DNA of 64,000 bases, from positions 22,473,573 to 22,537,572 of the forward strand of contig JAVHZZ010000003.1 in the NCBI GenBank assembly GCA_036250195.1, in the 5' to 3' direction. The notes beneath the pieces were generated by a model that worked only from the letters and a program-made list of their open reading frames with translations, had not been told where the DNA came from and searched no databases. A program made the position numbers and the translations under genes. Below, in pieces: positions 12,170 to 24,756 of the stretch; position 1 is the first letter of the stretch; each line of letters opens with the position of its first letter. The stretch is from Mixophyes australis. Lineage: Eukaryota > Chordata > Amphibia > Anura > Limnodynastidae.

Positions 12170-12600
12170 ACGGTGTACTGTATAATGACTCCGATGAAGC
12201 TCTTTTTAATGAATACCATTGCTGTTCGCCTTTCACTAGGACCTGCCTTGTATGCCAAGATTTTCCACCAGGACACATGATAAATGGACCTTTAACATTG
12301 ACTGGGAACAAGGATATGACGTGAGGAGAGAATTGAGAGGGGTTATTAATCATCCAGAACTAATATGAAAAGTGCACCAAGTAATGGCACCAGATCGGGG
12401 ATCTGTGATTGATTATTTGAGGGCAATAATTTTGTTTTGTTTGCACATTTCAGATAAAATCATTATCCGCTGATAAAGAATTCCGGTATTTTACTATATA
12501 CCGTTTATGTCTTGATATTTTCCAGTAACTCTATGACGATTTACTGGAAAACATTAAATATGTGCCTAAAATATCAATGTATTGCCATTATTTTCTCTAT
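12170..12600. promoter_or_regulatory. Candidate conserved non-coding element
   Basis: Repeat-free and balanced in composition, with several homeodomain-like cores (GGGGTTATTAATCATCC near 12338, TTGATTATTTG near 12410, AAATCATTATCCGC near 12458). No coding content. Based on texture only. Confidence 0.3.
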
Positions 12601-13215
12601 CACAAAGTCAGTATGATGACGCAGGATAGGGCAGTAGTAGTTTAGGGGAAGCAGGTAATGCGTTGGTTTTTTTTGACCACTGTTACTTCTTATGTACTCC
12701 TGCCAGCATAATCAATCTGTGATCATTAACATTATTAATTTCTTGTATACAGATGTTTCGTGATGGACGTTGGACTTCTTGTCAATGTAGGGGTAGGAAT
12801 GGGGCGAGGAGCAGCGCATGTATTCTTAAACCGCTTACAGGGTGATGTCCTCCCCTTCGCAGAAATAACAGAAGGAAAAACAAATAAAAAGATATTTTTT
12901 TGTGGTGAAAAAAGTTCACAGTTTTTATTAAATATGGATTAGAATTTTGAAGATGGTGTCAAAGAGCTATCCAGCCCCAGCCGTAACCATTGGAAGTGCC
13001 CTTCTGCCCCGCTGCCCATTGGCCTTCGAGATCTCACCCACCCCTAGCTCTAACAGGACTCGCCCACATACCTCTCAATTGTCCCGATTTCAAGGCAACA
13101 TTTATTACACCTTATGCCTCCATATCTATATTACAATATGCAAAAAACAACTATTTAAGACAGATGAATGCAATGTTTAATTTACATAGTAGAAAGTAAA
13201 AACATTCATCATATT
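12601..13215. other. No gene seen
   Basis: Includes the phrase CTCTCAATTGTCCCGATTTC (13072-13091), which partly recurs near 31601 (TGTCCCGATTTCAGCGGGAC), so probably a dispersed-repeat scrap. Otherwise unrecognised. Confidence 0.5.
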
Positions 13216-14433
13216 CACCGATCAGCCACAACATTATAACCTATAAGTGAACTGAATAACTTTGATTATCTCGTTACAATGGCACCTGTCAAGGGTTGGG
13301 ATATGTTAGGCAGCAAGTGATGAGTCAGTTCTTGAAGTTGATGTGTTGGATGCAGCTCAAATGGGGAAGTGTAAGGATCTGAGCGACTTTGACAGGGGCC
13401 AAATTGTGATGGCTAGATGACTGGGTTAGAGAGAATCTCCAAAAGGGCAGGTCTTGTGGGGTGTTCCCAGTATACAATGGTTGGTATCTACCAAAAGTGG
13501 CCCAAGGAAGGACAATCGGTGAGCCGGCAACAGGGTCATGGGCGCCCAAGGCTCATTGATGCCTGTGGACACCGAAGGCTGGCCCGTCTGGTCCAATCCC
13601 ACAAAAGAGCTACTGTAGTACAAATTGCTGAAAAAGTTAATGCTAGTTATGATAGATAGATGTCAGAACACACAGTGCATCCCAGCTTGCTGTGTATGGT
13701 GCAGCATAGTCGCAGAACAGTCAGAATGCCCATGCTGACCCTTGCCCACCGCTGAAAGTGCCAACTATGGGCATGTGACCAGCAGAACTGGACCTTGGAG
13801 CAATGGAAGAAGGTGGCTTGGTCTGATATAACAGATTTTTTTTTACATCATGTGTATAGCTGGGTGCATGTGCGACATTTGCCTGGGGAAGAGCTGGCCC
13901 CAGTATGCACTATGGGAAGAAGACAAGCCGGCAGAGGCAGCGTGATGCTCTGGTCAATGTTCTGCTGGGAATCCTTGGGTCCTGGCATTCATGTGGATGT
14001 TACTTTGACAGGTACCACCTACCTAAACATTGCTGCAGACCAAGTACAACCCTTAATGGCCACGGTATTCCCTAATGACATTGGCCTCTTTCAGCAGGAT
14101 AATGCACCCTGCCACACTGCAAAAATTGTTCAGGAATGGTTTGAGGAACATGACAAAGAAATCAAGGTGTTGATTTGGCCTCCAAATTCCCCAGATCTCA
14201 ATCTGAACGAGCATCTGTGGGATGTGCTGGAAAACAAGTCTGAGCCATGGAGGCCCCACCTCACAACTTACAGGACTTAAAGGATCCGCTGCTAACGTCT
14301 TGGTGCCAGATACCACAGAACATCTTAAGGGTCTTATTTAGTCCATGCCTAGGCGGCTCAGAGCTGTTTTGGTGGCACGAAGTGGACCTACACAATATTA
14401 GGCAGGTGGTTTTAATGTTGTGGTTGATCAGTG
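13216..14433 (+). mobile_element. Tc1/mariner (DD36E) element, full length, decayed
   Basis: The left end CACCGATCAGCCACAACATT and right end AATGTTGTGGTTGATCAGTG are inverted with few mismatches, enclosing about 1218 bp, and TA follows the right end. One transposase frame lies between them. An inverted partial copy of the same family occupies 1-543. Confidence 0.92.
13361..14401 (+). pseudogene. Tc1/mariner transposase with DD36E spacing, broken
   Basis: Begins [11 protein letters not shown] at 13361, then helix-turn-helix, a GRPRL linker (about 13541) and the DDE core: WSD (about 13819), FQQD (D at about 14098) and NEHLWD. I count 36 residues between the second D and the E, not the 34 of the neighbouring Tc1 element. 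Stops lie at 13418-13420, 13657-13659 and 13753-13755 (TGA in place of an arginine codon). There is a frameshift shortly after 13420 and another near 14262, after which the C-terminus (LQDLKDPLLTSWCQIPQ) continues in a second frame from 14247. Non-functional. Spacing and sequence fit the DD36E group described in vertebrates. Confidence 0.9.
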
Positions 14434-17400
14434 TATTATTATTGTAAAGCAGAAACCTCTATGACAGTAACATCAAGGTGTAAATTGTGATTAAAACAGA
14501 GGAAAATATGTTGCAGCCATCTCTGCTCAAAAGATGTAAATGTTTTTAGCAATGCAAACAGCTTCCGGGGAGAATAGATCTCTCTGCAGTGCACGGCCTC
14601 TTTGTTGTACTGGGCCTTGGGTGTCACTCAAGAAAAAATGTGAAGACATAACATCGATATAGGTCTAGTGTTCACATCCAAGAAGAAGAAGAGAGCAGGG
14701 GTACGGAGGGAGGGTGGGAGGAATAGTCGGCAGAGAAGCTGCTATTTAATTTCATCCTTTGCAGAATGTCAGCATTAACCACACCCACCCAGGCTGTGAA
14801 AGGCGCGAGAGACGATGCTATGAACTGGGAGGGGGGAATTATAAAATCAAACATCTTCTTTGTTTGATATGGGGGGGAGAGGAAATGCAATTTAACAATG
14901 CAAATCACGTGTGTGTCTTTTAGCCTGTGCAAGCTCCTGAGCCGTGGGTAACCCCTTATTAACTGGAATTAATTTCTGAGTTTATCAATAGCAGAGAAAA
15001 ATCACTAATATTCTATACGTCATGTGGGACCCCTTTCAAGACAAGACGACGCACTATATGCTTATATGTAATAGTATATACATGATTTCCTATGCTTTGC
15101 ACTGCTACATTATTGATGCGTACTGTAGGTATAATTTATTCTGTTCACTGGCGTCTGTCATTTGCTTTGCTGTGTCACTGCTCTTTCCAGAGTGTAGATG
15201 GGAAGGATGAAAGGAGGCGCAGCATTTTAGGTGAACTATAGAGAGAATTTATGAATTTTTACCTCTATCCCTAAGCCACTGCACACTTATATAGTTGTAA
15301 AACATTTCTGCCCGACCCCTACTGCCCAATCCGTTTCCCTGAGCTCCGTGAGGTGTGGCCAACCAATAGCAGCCAGTGTGGCCTACCATTAGTCTAACAT
15401 GCCATTAGTATATTATAATATATAGAATGCCCGTTTTCAATCACACTTGTAAGTCTCTTAAGATTGTCAGGTGGATGATAACGAGAATCGTGAAGTGTTT
15501 TATTGCTGGGTAACCCTTACATTTACGGAGGACCAGGCAAGAGAGAGATTCAATAGAGCGGAAATGTTGTTTTTACGTTAAAGAGTATTCAATCCTGGAA
15601 GTGTTACGTTTGATTATGCTTATATCATGATATTTACAGATGGAGCAGTATGATTACATGGGCAATATGTTAAGTCGCCAGGTGGTTTAAATTTAAGTGG
15701 TGGCAGCTAAAAAGCACAAACAATCAGCAATTAGCCACTCCAAAAGCCAGAATGATGGCAACCCAAATGTATTCGGATACCCCTATGCAGTGGAGCTCGT
15801 CTCTACCCTGTTTTGGCTCAATAGCTTGGCCCGCCTGGAAATCCAGTGTTCCATAACTTCCCCAGAGTGATTTGTACTAAATGAACCTCCCTATTAAGAG
15901 AGAGCGCCTAACCAACACCGAATGTGTCATTATAGCTGCTTATTGGCTACCAAGACCCTACAGGAAGAAAAATGCAGAGCAAATAACATTGAAATCAACA
16001 ATGAAACCAGGGCCCGGGCGGGCGGGAAGGTTTCCAGAGGGAAGAGTGAAACTAACCTTACCCTATTCTTATAAACCCTCCCCAGCTCACGCCATCCCCA
16101 AACCCCTTGTTGATTGACTCGTAAACTATAATAAAAAAAAACGTAATATTATCTCTTGCCGGGCTCAAGTTTTCCTTATCTGTTACAACCTGCGTGGTTA
16201 TATTCCCTCGCCCAATTCCTGACCTTTGTTATCCATGTGTGAATAGGGTGCGAACAAGCAGAAGCAAAGCATTGCTCTAGAGAGCACCGTTTGTCGGTAC
16301 ATGGTCTGCTCCACCTGTTTATGGCTGTTACAGCACATGTAATTTAGTGGAAGCTACAGTTATCAACACCACCAAACTCATCCAGGGAAAGCATTTGCCG
16401 CCATGATCTTCATCATCTGCTTCTCACTTGGGCTCATGACTCAGCAGCTCAAGAGGGACCCCGTAGTCTGGGGACCATTCAGCTACAGTCCCGGATACTC
16501 CCTCACATGGTGGTCTAGTGATGCCCTTTAAACAGCCCGGGCGGACCCAGTGCTGTTAGGCTGCCTCTCCTCCGCTCCCGAGGTCTGACAGCACCAAAGG
16601 TACTCTTACTCACTCTGGATGGTCTAAGAAGCACAACAAAATTTGGCTGAAAGGAAGTGCTAGACCCTGAAAGTAAAAATAACCAGAAAAGAGGCGCCTT
16701 AGCAGCTACAAATCAGTAGGAGAAATATGAGCGGTTCCAGGTGCGATTAAAAGAGTCTGGTGGTGGCAGCGATTACCCTCCTACAACTGGGCACACCAGT
16801 GATGGCAATTTAAATAGTCAGTGATGGCTCGTGGCTGAAAAACAACTAAACTCCAAAAAGCGCGTTGGAGCGGGATAGTCGAGTAAGTCAGTGCCATCAC
16901 AGTACCCAAAATAAAAGTTCCTCAATAAGCTTTGGTTGGTCCTTTTCCAGTTCCAGTGAAACCATGGACCCATATCGATCTTCCACCCTCTATAGACACA
17001 CAGGGAACAATTTGGTGTTATCCATGGAATGTCCAATGAGATGTTTGCTCTCAGCTTTTAAATTGTACTAGAAAGATGACAGAATCTGGAGTATTCTGAT
17101 CAATATCAGTACCTTTTTCCTGTTTACCAGTTTTCACAAATGTACCCATTGTGCTAAAATAAAATGTTAGATAACCACCACCATTGGTATGGTGGATACC
17201 AGGTGAATCCTATTGGCCGCCAAACTGATACATGAGCACCCATGCCTTACATGTTTGTACAGTTGTATATACATTCTGTCAAAAGGCCAAGATAGTTGGG
17301 AAGAGACAGTCACGGTGGAGGAAGGATGTTCTAGCTGGAGGGTGAGCAATAATTAAAAGAATATTGCCACCACTAGGGGGCGCCATGTGCCATCTTTTGG

Positions 17401-17684
17401 CCAACTAGTTGCCCTTTGCATGACTAGTGAAAATGTGCAATTACTTCAGTGCCTCATGAAATAAAAATATAATTATGTCCTTCTGTATTACCCTTTTGAC
17501 AGTATACATTTTTTTCTTTAAAAGTAATGTATTCAACCTGTTGTTTCTATCGTTACCAAATGATTTCAAGGTCAACATTATATAAATTATTTCTAATTTT
17601 TATGTTCAAATTGTAATTTATTAATGCAGCATGCTTCAAACATTTAATGCAGAAAATAAATGATACCACTAAAGTGGAATTTCT
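14434..17684. other. 3.2 kb without a gene
   Basis: No ORF with recognisable protein content and no clear repeat. It contains a G-run near 14870 and several repeat-free stretches (14930-15060, 15440-15620, 16160-16440) that could be regulatory. The last contains TCCACCTGTTTATGGC, an E-box context. I cannot assign any of these. Confidence 0.5.
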
Positions 17685-19560
17685 AGGCATGGACACTAGA
17701 GGTAGGGTATTGTTAGGCACTAGAACCAAAGGTGGAGCGTTGCTAGGCACTGGTTCCAGAAGCAGGGCTTCGCTAGGAACTGACATGAGAGGGAGGGCTT
17801 CGCTAGGCACTTTTATGAGAGGCAGCGCTTTGCTAGGCACTGATGTGAGAGGCAGGGCTTCGCTAGGCACTGACGTGAGAGGTAGGGCTTCGCTAGGCAC
17901 TACATGAGAGGCAGGGCTTCGCTAGGCACTTTTATGAGAGGGAGAGCTTTGCTAGGCACTGACATGAGAGGCAGCACTTTGCTAGGCACTACATGAGAAG
18001 TAGGGCTTCGCTAGGCACTGACATCGAGGCAGGGCTTTGCTAGGCACTGACATGAGAAGCAGGGCTTTGCTAGGCACTGACATGAGAGGGAGGGCTTTGC
18101 TAGACACTGACATGAGAGGGAGGGCTTTGCTTGGCACTGACATGAGAGGCAGCACTTTGCTAGGCACTACATGAGAAGCAGGGCTTCGCTAGGCACTGAC
18201 ATCGAGGCAGGGCTTTGCTAGGCACTGACATGAGAAGCAGGGCTTTGCTAGGCACTGACATGAGAGGGAGGGCTTTGCTAGACACTGACATGAGAGGGAG
18301 GGCTTCGCTTGGCACTGACATGAGAGGCAGGACTTCGCTAGGCACTGACATGAAAGGGAGGGCTTCGCTAGGCACTGTCATGAGAGGCAGGGCTTCCCTA
18401 GGCACTGACATGAGAGGCAGAGCTTTGCTAGGCACTGACATGAGAGGCAGGGCTTCGGTAGGCACTTTTATGAAAGGCAGCGCTTTGCTAGGCACTACAT
18501 GAGAAGCAGGGCTTCGATGGCACTGAGATGAGAGGCAGAGCTTTGCTAGGCACTGACATGAGAGGCAGGGCTTCGGTAGGCACTTTTATGAAAGGCAGCG
18601 CTTTGCTAGGCACTACATGAGAAGCAGGGCTTCGCTAGGCACTGACATGAGAGGCAGGGCTTCACTAGGCACTGACATGAGAGGCAGGGCTTCGGTAGGC
18701 ACTGACATGAGAGGCAGGGCTTCTCTAGGCACTGACATGAGAGGCAGGGCTTCCCTAGGCACTGACATGAGAGGCAGAGCTTTGCTAGGCACTGACATGA
18801 GAAGCAGGGCTTCGCTAGGCACTGTTTGAGAGGGAAAGCTTTGCTAGGCACTGACATGAGAGGGAGGGCTTTGCTAGGCACTGACAGAGGCAGGGCTGTG
18901 CTAGGCACTGACAGAAGCAGGGCTTCGCTAGGTACTGACATGAGAGGCAGGGCTTTGCTAGGCACTACATAAGAGGCAGGGCTTTGCTAGGCACTGACAT
19001 GAGAGGCAGGTCTTCTCTAGGCACTTTTGAGAGAGGCAGCGCTTTGCTAGGCACTACATGAGAAGCAGGGCTTCGCTAGGCACTGACATGAGAGGCAGGG
19101 CTTCCCTAGGCACTGATGTGAGAAGCAGGGCTTTGCTAGGCACTGACATGAGAAGCAGGGCTTCGCTAGGCACTTTTATGAGAGGGAGAGCTTCGATAGG
19201 CTCTGACATGAGAGGCAGGGCTTTTTTGCTAGTCACTACATGAGAGGGAGGGCTTTGCTAGGCACTGGCATGAGAGGGAGGGCTTTGCTAGGCACTGACA
19301 GAGGCAGGGCTTTGCTAGGCACTACATGAGAGGCAGGACTTTGCTAGGCACTGACATGAGAGGGATGGCTTCGCTGGCACTGAGATGAGAGGCAGGGCTT
19401 CGCTAGGCACTGAGATGAGAGGCAGAGCTTCGCTAGGCACTGACATGAGAGGCAGGGCTATGCTAGGCACTGACATGAGTGGCAGGGCTTCGCTAGGCAC
19501 TGACATGAGAGGCAGGGCTTCGCTAGGCACTAACATGAGAGGCAGGGCTTCACTTGCGCA
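17685..19560 (+). repeat. 30-bp minisatellite, about 62 units
   Basis: Tandem copies of a 30-bp unit centred on GACATGAGAGGCAGGGCTTC followed by GCTAGGCACT. Shortened units (CACTACATG in place of CACTGACATG, and TTTTATGAGA variants) shift the phase, so the Arg-Gly-rich and Ser-Leu-Pro-rich ORFs are broken and not genes. Higher-order duplication is visible: a roughly 180-bp block beginning CTACATGAGAAG repeats at about 17988 and 18167. Confidence 0.96.
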
Positions 19561-22272
19561 AAGTGCCGAGCTGCCTCGTTTTTTAAAATTGTTTTTTTAA
19601 AAATTATTATTGCTAATTTGTGTATTCATTTTGTAGTAACTTTTTGGATATACTTCTCACATAAGCATAAGCCCCATTGACATTAAATGTTACAAACTTA
19701 GTAAGAAATAACAGACAGAAAACCAGAGCTTGGCAAATAAAGGAGTTTATTGAAAATACGAAATTCATGGTGGAGGATAAATTGATAAGCAGCTTTGCTA
19801 GGAGCAGTCCCAACATATTCCAGTGATGGTCATTTACCCTTTCAGTAGAAATAAATGTGGAACAGTTTTCACCCGGAGCGCCCCTTTAGCATATTCGAGA
19901 ACCCGCATCCCTTCTGGGCTCACGGAACATAACCAAACAAACCCGGTCCCACAGGGTGGTGCCAATACCAAAACCAAAGCATGACTCTTCAAAGGGAGGT
20001 GGGTACTACCATTACATAAACTTAAGCTAATGGGCGCCCGCCAAGCACAGGACGCTGAATCCTCATTTTTTTTTGCAGCAGACAACTATCACCATACCAT
20101 CTGGCGTTGGGACCCTAACCAACAGCCACCTATCTCACTAGGATCTAACCAAAAAGCCGCCTATGAGCCACAATCAGGTGTTGGAACCTAGAACCCTAGC
20201 AACAAAAAGACCACAAACCATAGTGCCGGGCACCCAGCACCAAAGCCAAAGGGTATTGGAACCCAAAAACTCACTCACCTCAGCTTTTAATTCCCCTCGT
20301 GCTTAGATACCCCTCAGTTAGAATAACATTTGTCGGTAAATGTGTAACAAACAGAAACTTCCACTGTTATTGTAATTGTGTACTGAATGTGCATGCATAA
20401 TAGCAGGAATTATAAACAAGGTATACTGCTTGGCTGACTTGCAGATAAGGAAGAATGGGGATTTATACTTGTGCCCTAAATATAAAGTATGTAAACACAT
20501 TTTTAGACATTTGGGGGTTATCTATTAATACCGTGAAGCGACAGTCAAAATTCATCGCTGCAAATGGCTGTAATGTATATGGAACACCACTGTAATTTAC
20601 CATGTGGGGGGGCTGCTCTGGAAACACTGGCAAAGACCCCCTCATCCACGTAGATTTTTTGCTCTTCACCGGCAGCCCAACGCATCTGCATAGCGCTTTC
20701 ACAGGAGAGGCTTCGGCTGGATCGCATTGTAAGACATAGAAAAGCTTATTGCAGCTTAATAAATTAACTAGTGCTGCTGTCCCTATGGGGACATCAGTAA
20801 GCCCCATTAATGTGGTTAACTCTTTCTTAAATAGCAAAAAGTGATGATAGAGCCCTTCGCCTGCATATACGTAAGTTGGTGGTAGTCAGTTTAATGGAAC
20901 TGACCATCCCGACACGGAGTAAGGCGACATGAGGACTCTGAAGGACTACACCAACCTGAAGAAAAGACTACTTACCAAGATCCAGATGACTACATGTAAC
21001 GACCCGATCTCTTGCCGACTGTGGAAAATGACGTCATTAACTCCTAACCCTAATACCTCTAACCCTAACTGCTAAAATAATACTTACATTACATGAATGA
21101 CACCTGGGACCATCCATCGCCACTTTAAGAGGAGCCGCGGTTTCACATGACATCATTTCCCACTTCATCGCCTATTAAATAGATCCCTTGTTGTTTTGCT
21201 AGAAAGCTTCTTTTTTTTTAACAATTCTACTTGAATCGATTTCTCGCAACCTGCAGGTGTCACTGCGGATCCGGCTGTCCATCAAGAGTTTCGGCCAATG
21301 AAGATTCATTTACTACAAGTGAAAAACGATGGAAAAGGCCTCTATGCCTATTTCTTGCTTAACCGTCCCCCCTTAATAATAATGCTTAAAGTAAGGGTGA
21401 GAGAAGTGGCAGCAAAGTTCTGAGCAAACTGAGACCCCTGCATGTGCTTCCTGGATTTGTAAATTTGCATTTCACAAAATTTATAGTCTACGAACAGAGT
21501 TGGGGTAATCATTAGGTTACAGCAGGACTAGGAGCACCAAATTTCACAACCAAAGGCAGAATGAGGCGAATATTTCATGGATACAATTTTGTAAATTTCC
21601 CTCTTCTCGAGCTTAAAGGCTATCCCCACAAAAAAGTTACTTTTTTTCAATTTAAAGGTGAAGGGGAGCTCTAAACAAGTTTTACTTTACCTTCCACTTT
21701 GGTAGTAATTTCCATGGATGAAAAAATAGACATAACAACCTGACACCGGCTGCAGGTTGATGCCAAATTTCCTAAAGCTTGTGCAATAAAAACATGAACA
21801 TCTACCAATGAATCACATATCTCTCTCCTGTTGGCATACATTAGCCGTTCGTTGGGTTAAGGACTGCAATTTCTAGCGACCACCCAGATCCATATTAGAA
21901 CCATCCATCAAGAGATTATCCTGAACTTACTTAAAGAAAACAATCCATAGACTCTTCATAAGTTAGGAAGGATTCAAAATCTGAGAAGGAAGTTTCAGGA
22001 CCTTCCACAAAGAGTAACATAGGTTTGCATACTAATTCAGATGAAGTCTGTCAAACAAACTTTCCAAGAAAACAGTGGCAGGTTTAGGAGTTGAAGTTGC
22101 TAAGATAGGAACCAGAGCAAACTGCATGGATACAAAACTGGAAGGGGTAATCCAATGCCAACAGGAAGTTGAACTATTGAATTAGAAGTAAGAAGATATG
22201 GACAATAGGACCTGAAGAAATAATCTTTAAGTTAAAAATATTTCAGACTGTATTGACCAATAGGAACTCTTC
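19561..22272. other. 2.7 kb without a gene
   Basis: No recognised protein. The 124-codon minus-strand ORF at 20463-20837 has no visible domain. At 21037-21062 there are two TAACCCTAA-like phrases, too few and irregular to be telomeric. The region 20860-21160 has the look of a decayed dispersed repeat. Confidence 0.5.
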
Positions 22273-22862
22273 TGTCAGGCGCCGTCCCCACACTTCTCCT
22301 AGGTGCCATGGAACGGTCGCCTTGCCTACTTCCTGTTCGCGTCCCGTTGCCTAGCAACGGGACACTCCTCCAATGTGCTTTGACCGGCAAAATTACCCTC
22401 CTCCAATCAGGGCTCATTTCTTCTTATTTAAGGATCCCACCTTTACCCCTGCCTTGCCAGAGTATTGGTTCACCAATCTCCAGTGTTCCTGTGTCCTGTT
22501 CCCTGTTCCTGTGTTTTACTGTTTGAATTCTGACCTCTAACCTGTTTGGTGACCATTCGTTTGCTCTTGTGATTCGGTACTGCATCGTTCGCTAGGCTCC
22601 TGACTTCGGCTACCACTGACCATTCTCCTGTACCTTCCCTTTGTACCTCGCCATTGTCTGCTTGTAGTCGGGTGTTCTGCTATTCCTGTGTATACTCCAT
22701 TACACTGCTGACTAGCTGGGAGAACCGTGTCCTGTGCACCTCACGCAGCCAAGCCCATACCTCATCGCGGGGGTCCCTGTTGAATACCATAGGTGCCTTA
22801 GCCTCTCAGTCTAGTTGTGTTAATACCAGTCAGTGGCAACTTCAGCTAATACAAATGTGACA
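22273..22862 (+). mobile_element. Solo LTR of a Gypsy element
   Basis: Starts TGTCAGGCGCCGTCCCC, the same as the 5' end of the LTRs of the Gypsy element at 40973-46402 read on its own strand, and ends ATGTGACA. It shares the inner palindrome CCGTTGCxxAGCAACGG and a GTCCCTG(T/G)TGAATACCA block near its 3' end. A TATTTAAGG promoter-like box lies near 22425. No internal region or second LTR follows. A 5-bp duplication is not evident, so the insertion is old or the ends have changed. Confidence 0.8.
22346..22358 (+). promoter_or_regulatory. RFX X-box-like site in solo LTR
   Basis: GTTGCCTAGCAAC fits the palindromic X-box pattern GTNRCC(N0-3)RGYAAC recognised by RFX-family factors. It sits upstream of the LTR's TATA-like box, the expected place for an enhancer element. 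Confidence 0.55.
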
Positions 22863-23330
22863 ACTTTCTAATATGGTTTCCACAGAGCTCGTCCCAGATC
22901 TCCCTCATGACCAACATTAAACAGATAGGGTCTCTAGAGCTCAGAAAGCTGCACCTGACAGAGATGGCGAGATGTAGATTGCACCAATATAAAGTCAAAT
23001 AAAGACTTTTTGCAGAAACCAGTAGAACAGAAAAGTGCCTCTGGGAAGATATTTAATCTGCTGTTTTCCAGGATTTAGGGCACATAACTCCGTGAAAGAG
23101 ATTTGAAATGAAAGACATCACCATGATTCTTTAAAAGAATAATGTAAAATACAAATCAGGTCTCCCTTTTAGCCATAGCATTACAGAAGCTTGAAGCTGT
23201 ACCTTGTGAATCTCTACCCTGATAGATCTTTGAAGCGAAATGCAAAGGCTTATTGAATGACTTTGAAACAAAGAGAGGAAAAGATTTGGAAAATTGTGTA
23301 AATCTCGCTGTTTTTCTCCATTGGCTTTTA
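22863..23330. other. No gene seen
   Basis: Nothing recognised. Confidence 0.5.
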
Positions 23331-23560
23331 CTGTATCTAGTTTTATTCTGTGATAGCAGTTTGTGAGTATGTCATTCTCTTTAGTATACTGTCCCTTATT
23401 TATAAAGTTTCAAGGATTTAATTTAAAGACCCTTAATGAAAGCGTAAAAGCCCTTTATAAAGGTGTTCGAGGGGTTTACTATAATCTCAGTCTCCTCGCT
23501 AATTGGATCAAATTGATTTATAGAGCCCATACCATACCAAATCTAAACAGAAATTGGGGG
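23331..23560. promoter_or_regulatory. Candidate conserved non-coding element
   Basis: Repeat-free, with clustered cores such as CTCGCTAATTGGATCAAATT (about 23496) and TTTAATTTAAAGACCC (about 23418). No protein similarity recognised. Based on texture only. Confidence 0.28.
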
Positions 23561-24339
23561 AAAGGCCCTTAATTATACTAATTTAAGGTTAATGTTGTTT
23601 TTTTATATATGTGTCTAACTATCTCCTACACAATGGTAAGTTTTTAGGAATAGAATTTATGAACCACCCACCCACCCATCTGGGTTTTTGTTCCCTCCCA
23701 ATTACCTTTTAGTCCACTGAACTGAAGTTGAGGAAAGTTTAAACTCTTCCCCCCTAGTTCAATGACTCTAAAACTATGAGCCTCATTCATCAAGAAACAC
23801 AAAACAAATGTAATGTGCAATTATTAAAAACACATGTATATTGGGCTTATACTCAACAAGGAGCGGATGTGAAGATACGTCTGTTGATGAATATGGGTCT
23901 AGGTCTGCTCTGTTCTGACAGACACAATGCACTGCAGGATAAGTCTAATACAAATTTGGAATATCAAGTCCCAAAAGAACGCAGAGACAAAAAGAATATT
24001 CAGTTAATGTCACCTCTTAATAATATAGGGCCTGATTCATTAAGGAAAGTAAGTCCATGTAAGTGGTCTACATTTGAATTGTCAACCTAATAAATACTGT
24101 TTTCATTTCGACTCTTGTACTAATAATACTGTTGATGGCATTATATTGTCGACTTTACAACCCTGTCTATTCGGCTGCCCACAATCATATTATGTCAATC
24201 ATGTAGCTGTCGAACACATGTATGTATCAAACCCGTGTGGGTGGCCACATGGACAATGCCATCTTGCACCATTTTACATTGTGCACTTATTTTCTCGTCA
24301 TCTGTTAAATAATGTCTACTGATGCTAACGCTGTCTGTC
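23561..24339. other. No gene; ends in hAT-derived fragment
   Basis: About 24225-24335 contains GGTGG...ACAATGCCATCTTGCACCA and then TGTCTACTGATGC. The same phrases occur in order at 25310-25400, and the first recurs at 29865-29910 inside the hAT element, so this tail is a third copy of hAT-derived sequence. Confidence 0.55.
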
Positions 24340-24560
24340 TAATGAGCTCTGATACTGCCACTGCTGACCTTCTACAATGTATTGCTGCTGATCCTCTCCA
24401 ATGTATTGCTGCTGACCCTCTACAATTTATTGCTGCTGACCCTCTCCAATATATTGCTGCTGACCCACTACAATTTATTGCTGCTGACTCTCTCCAATCT
24501 ATTTGGTGCTGACCCTCTCCAATGTATTGCTGTTGACAATCTACAATGTGTCACACATGC
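24340..24560 (+). repeat. 24-bp minisatellite, short block
   Basis: About eight or nine units of CCTCTCCAATGTATTGCTGC plus four bases, with ACAATTTATT variants. It is the same repeat as the longer block at 27115-28010. Both are followed by the same flank (TGGTGTATCTTCT, then TGTAGACATCT and GATGAGGATGATGATGA), showing that the repeat plus flank was duplicated. Confidence 0.92.
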
Positions 24561-24756
24561 TGTCTAACCGGTACCTATTTGGTGTATCTTCTATTTTCAA
24601 AGTAAAATGTAACTGCTGTAGACATCTTTGATGAGGATGATGATGATGGTGATGATTTGTCACCATTAAGGAAGATGACCAGTGTTATTAAATGCCCATG
24701 AATCATTTGTTATCATTCCTAACGGGTGTTGTACGCTAGCACGATGATGAGAAGAG

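Noticed and set aside
17553..19600. Many ORFs with RGRASLGTDM or SVPSEALPLM repeats
   Set aside because: Products of the 30-bp minisatellite, broken wherever a unit loses bases.
20463..20837. 124-codon minus-strand ORF as a gene
   Set aside because: No domain or family resemblance, and an overlapping ORF in another frame; likely chance.
21035..21065. Telomere-like TAACCCTAA phrases
   Set aside because: Only two imperfect matches, not a tandem TTAGGG array.
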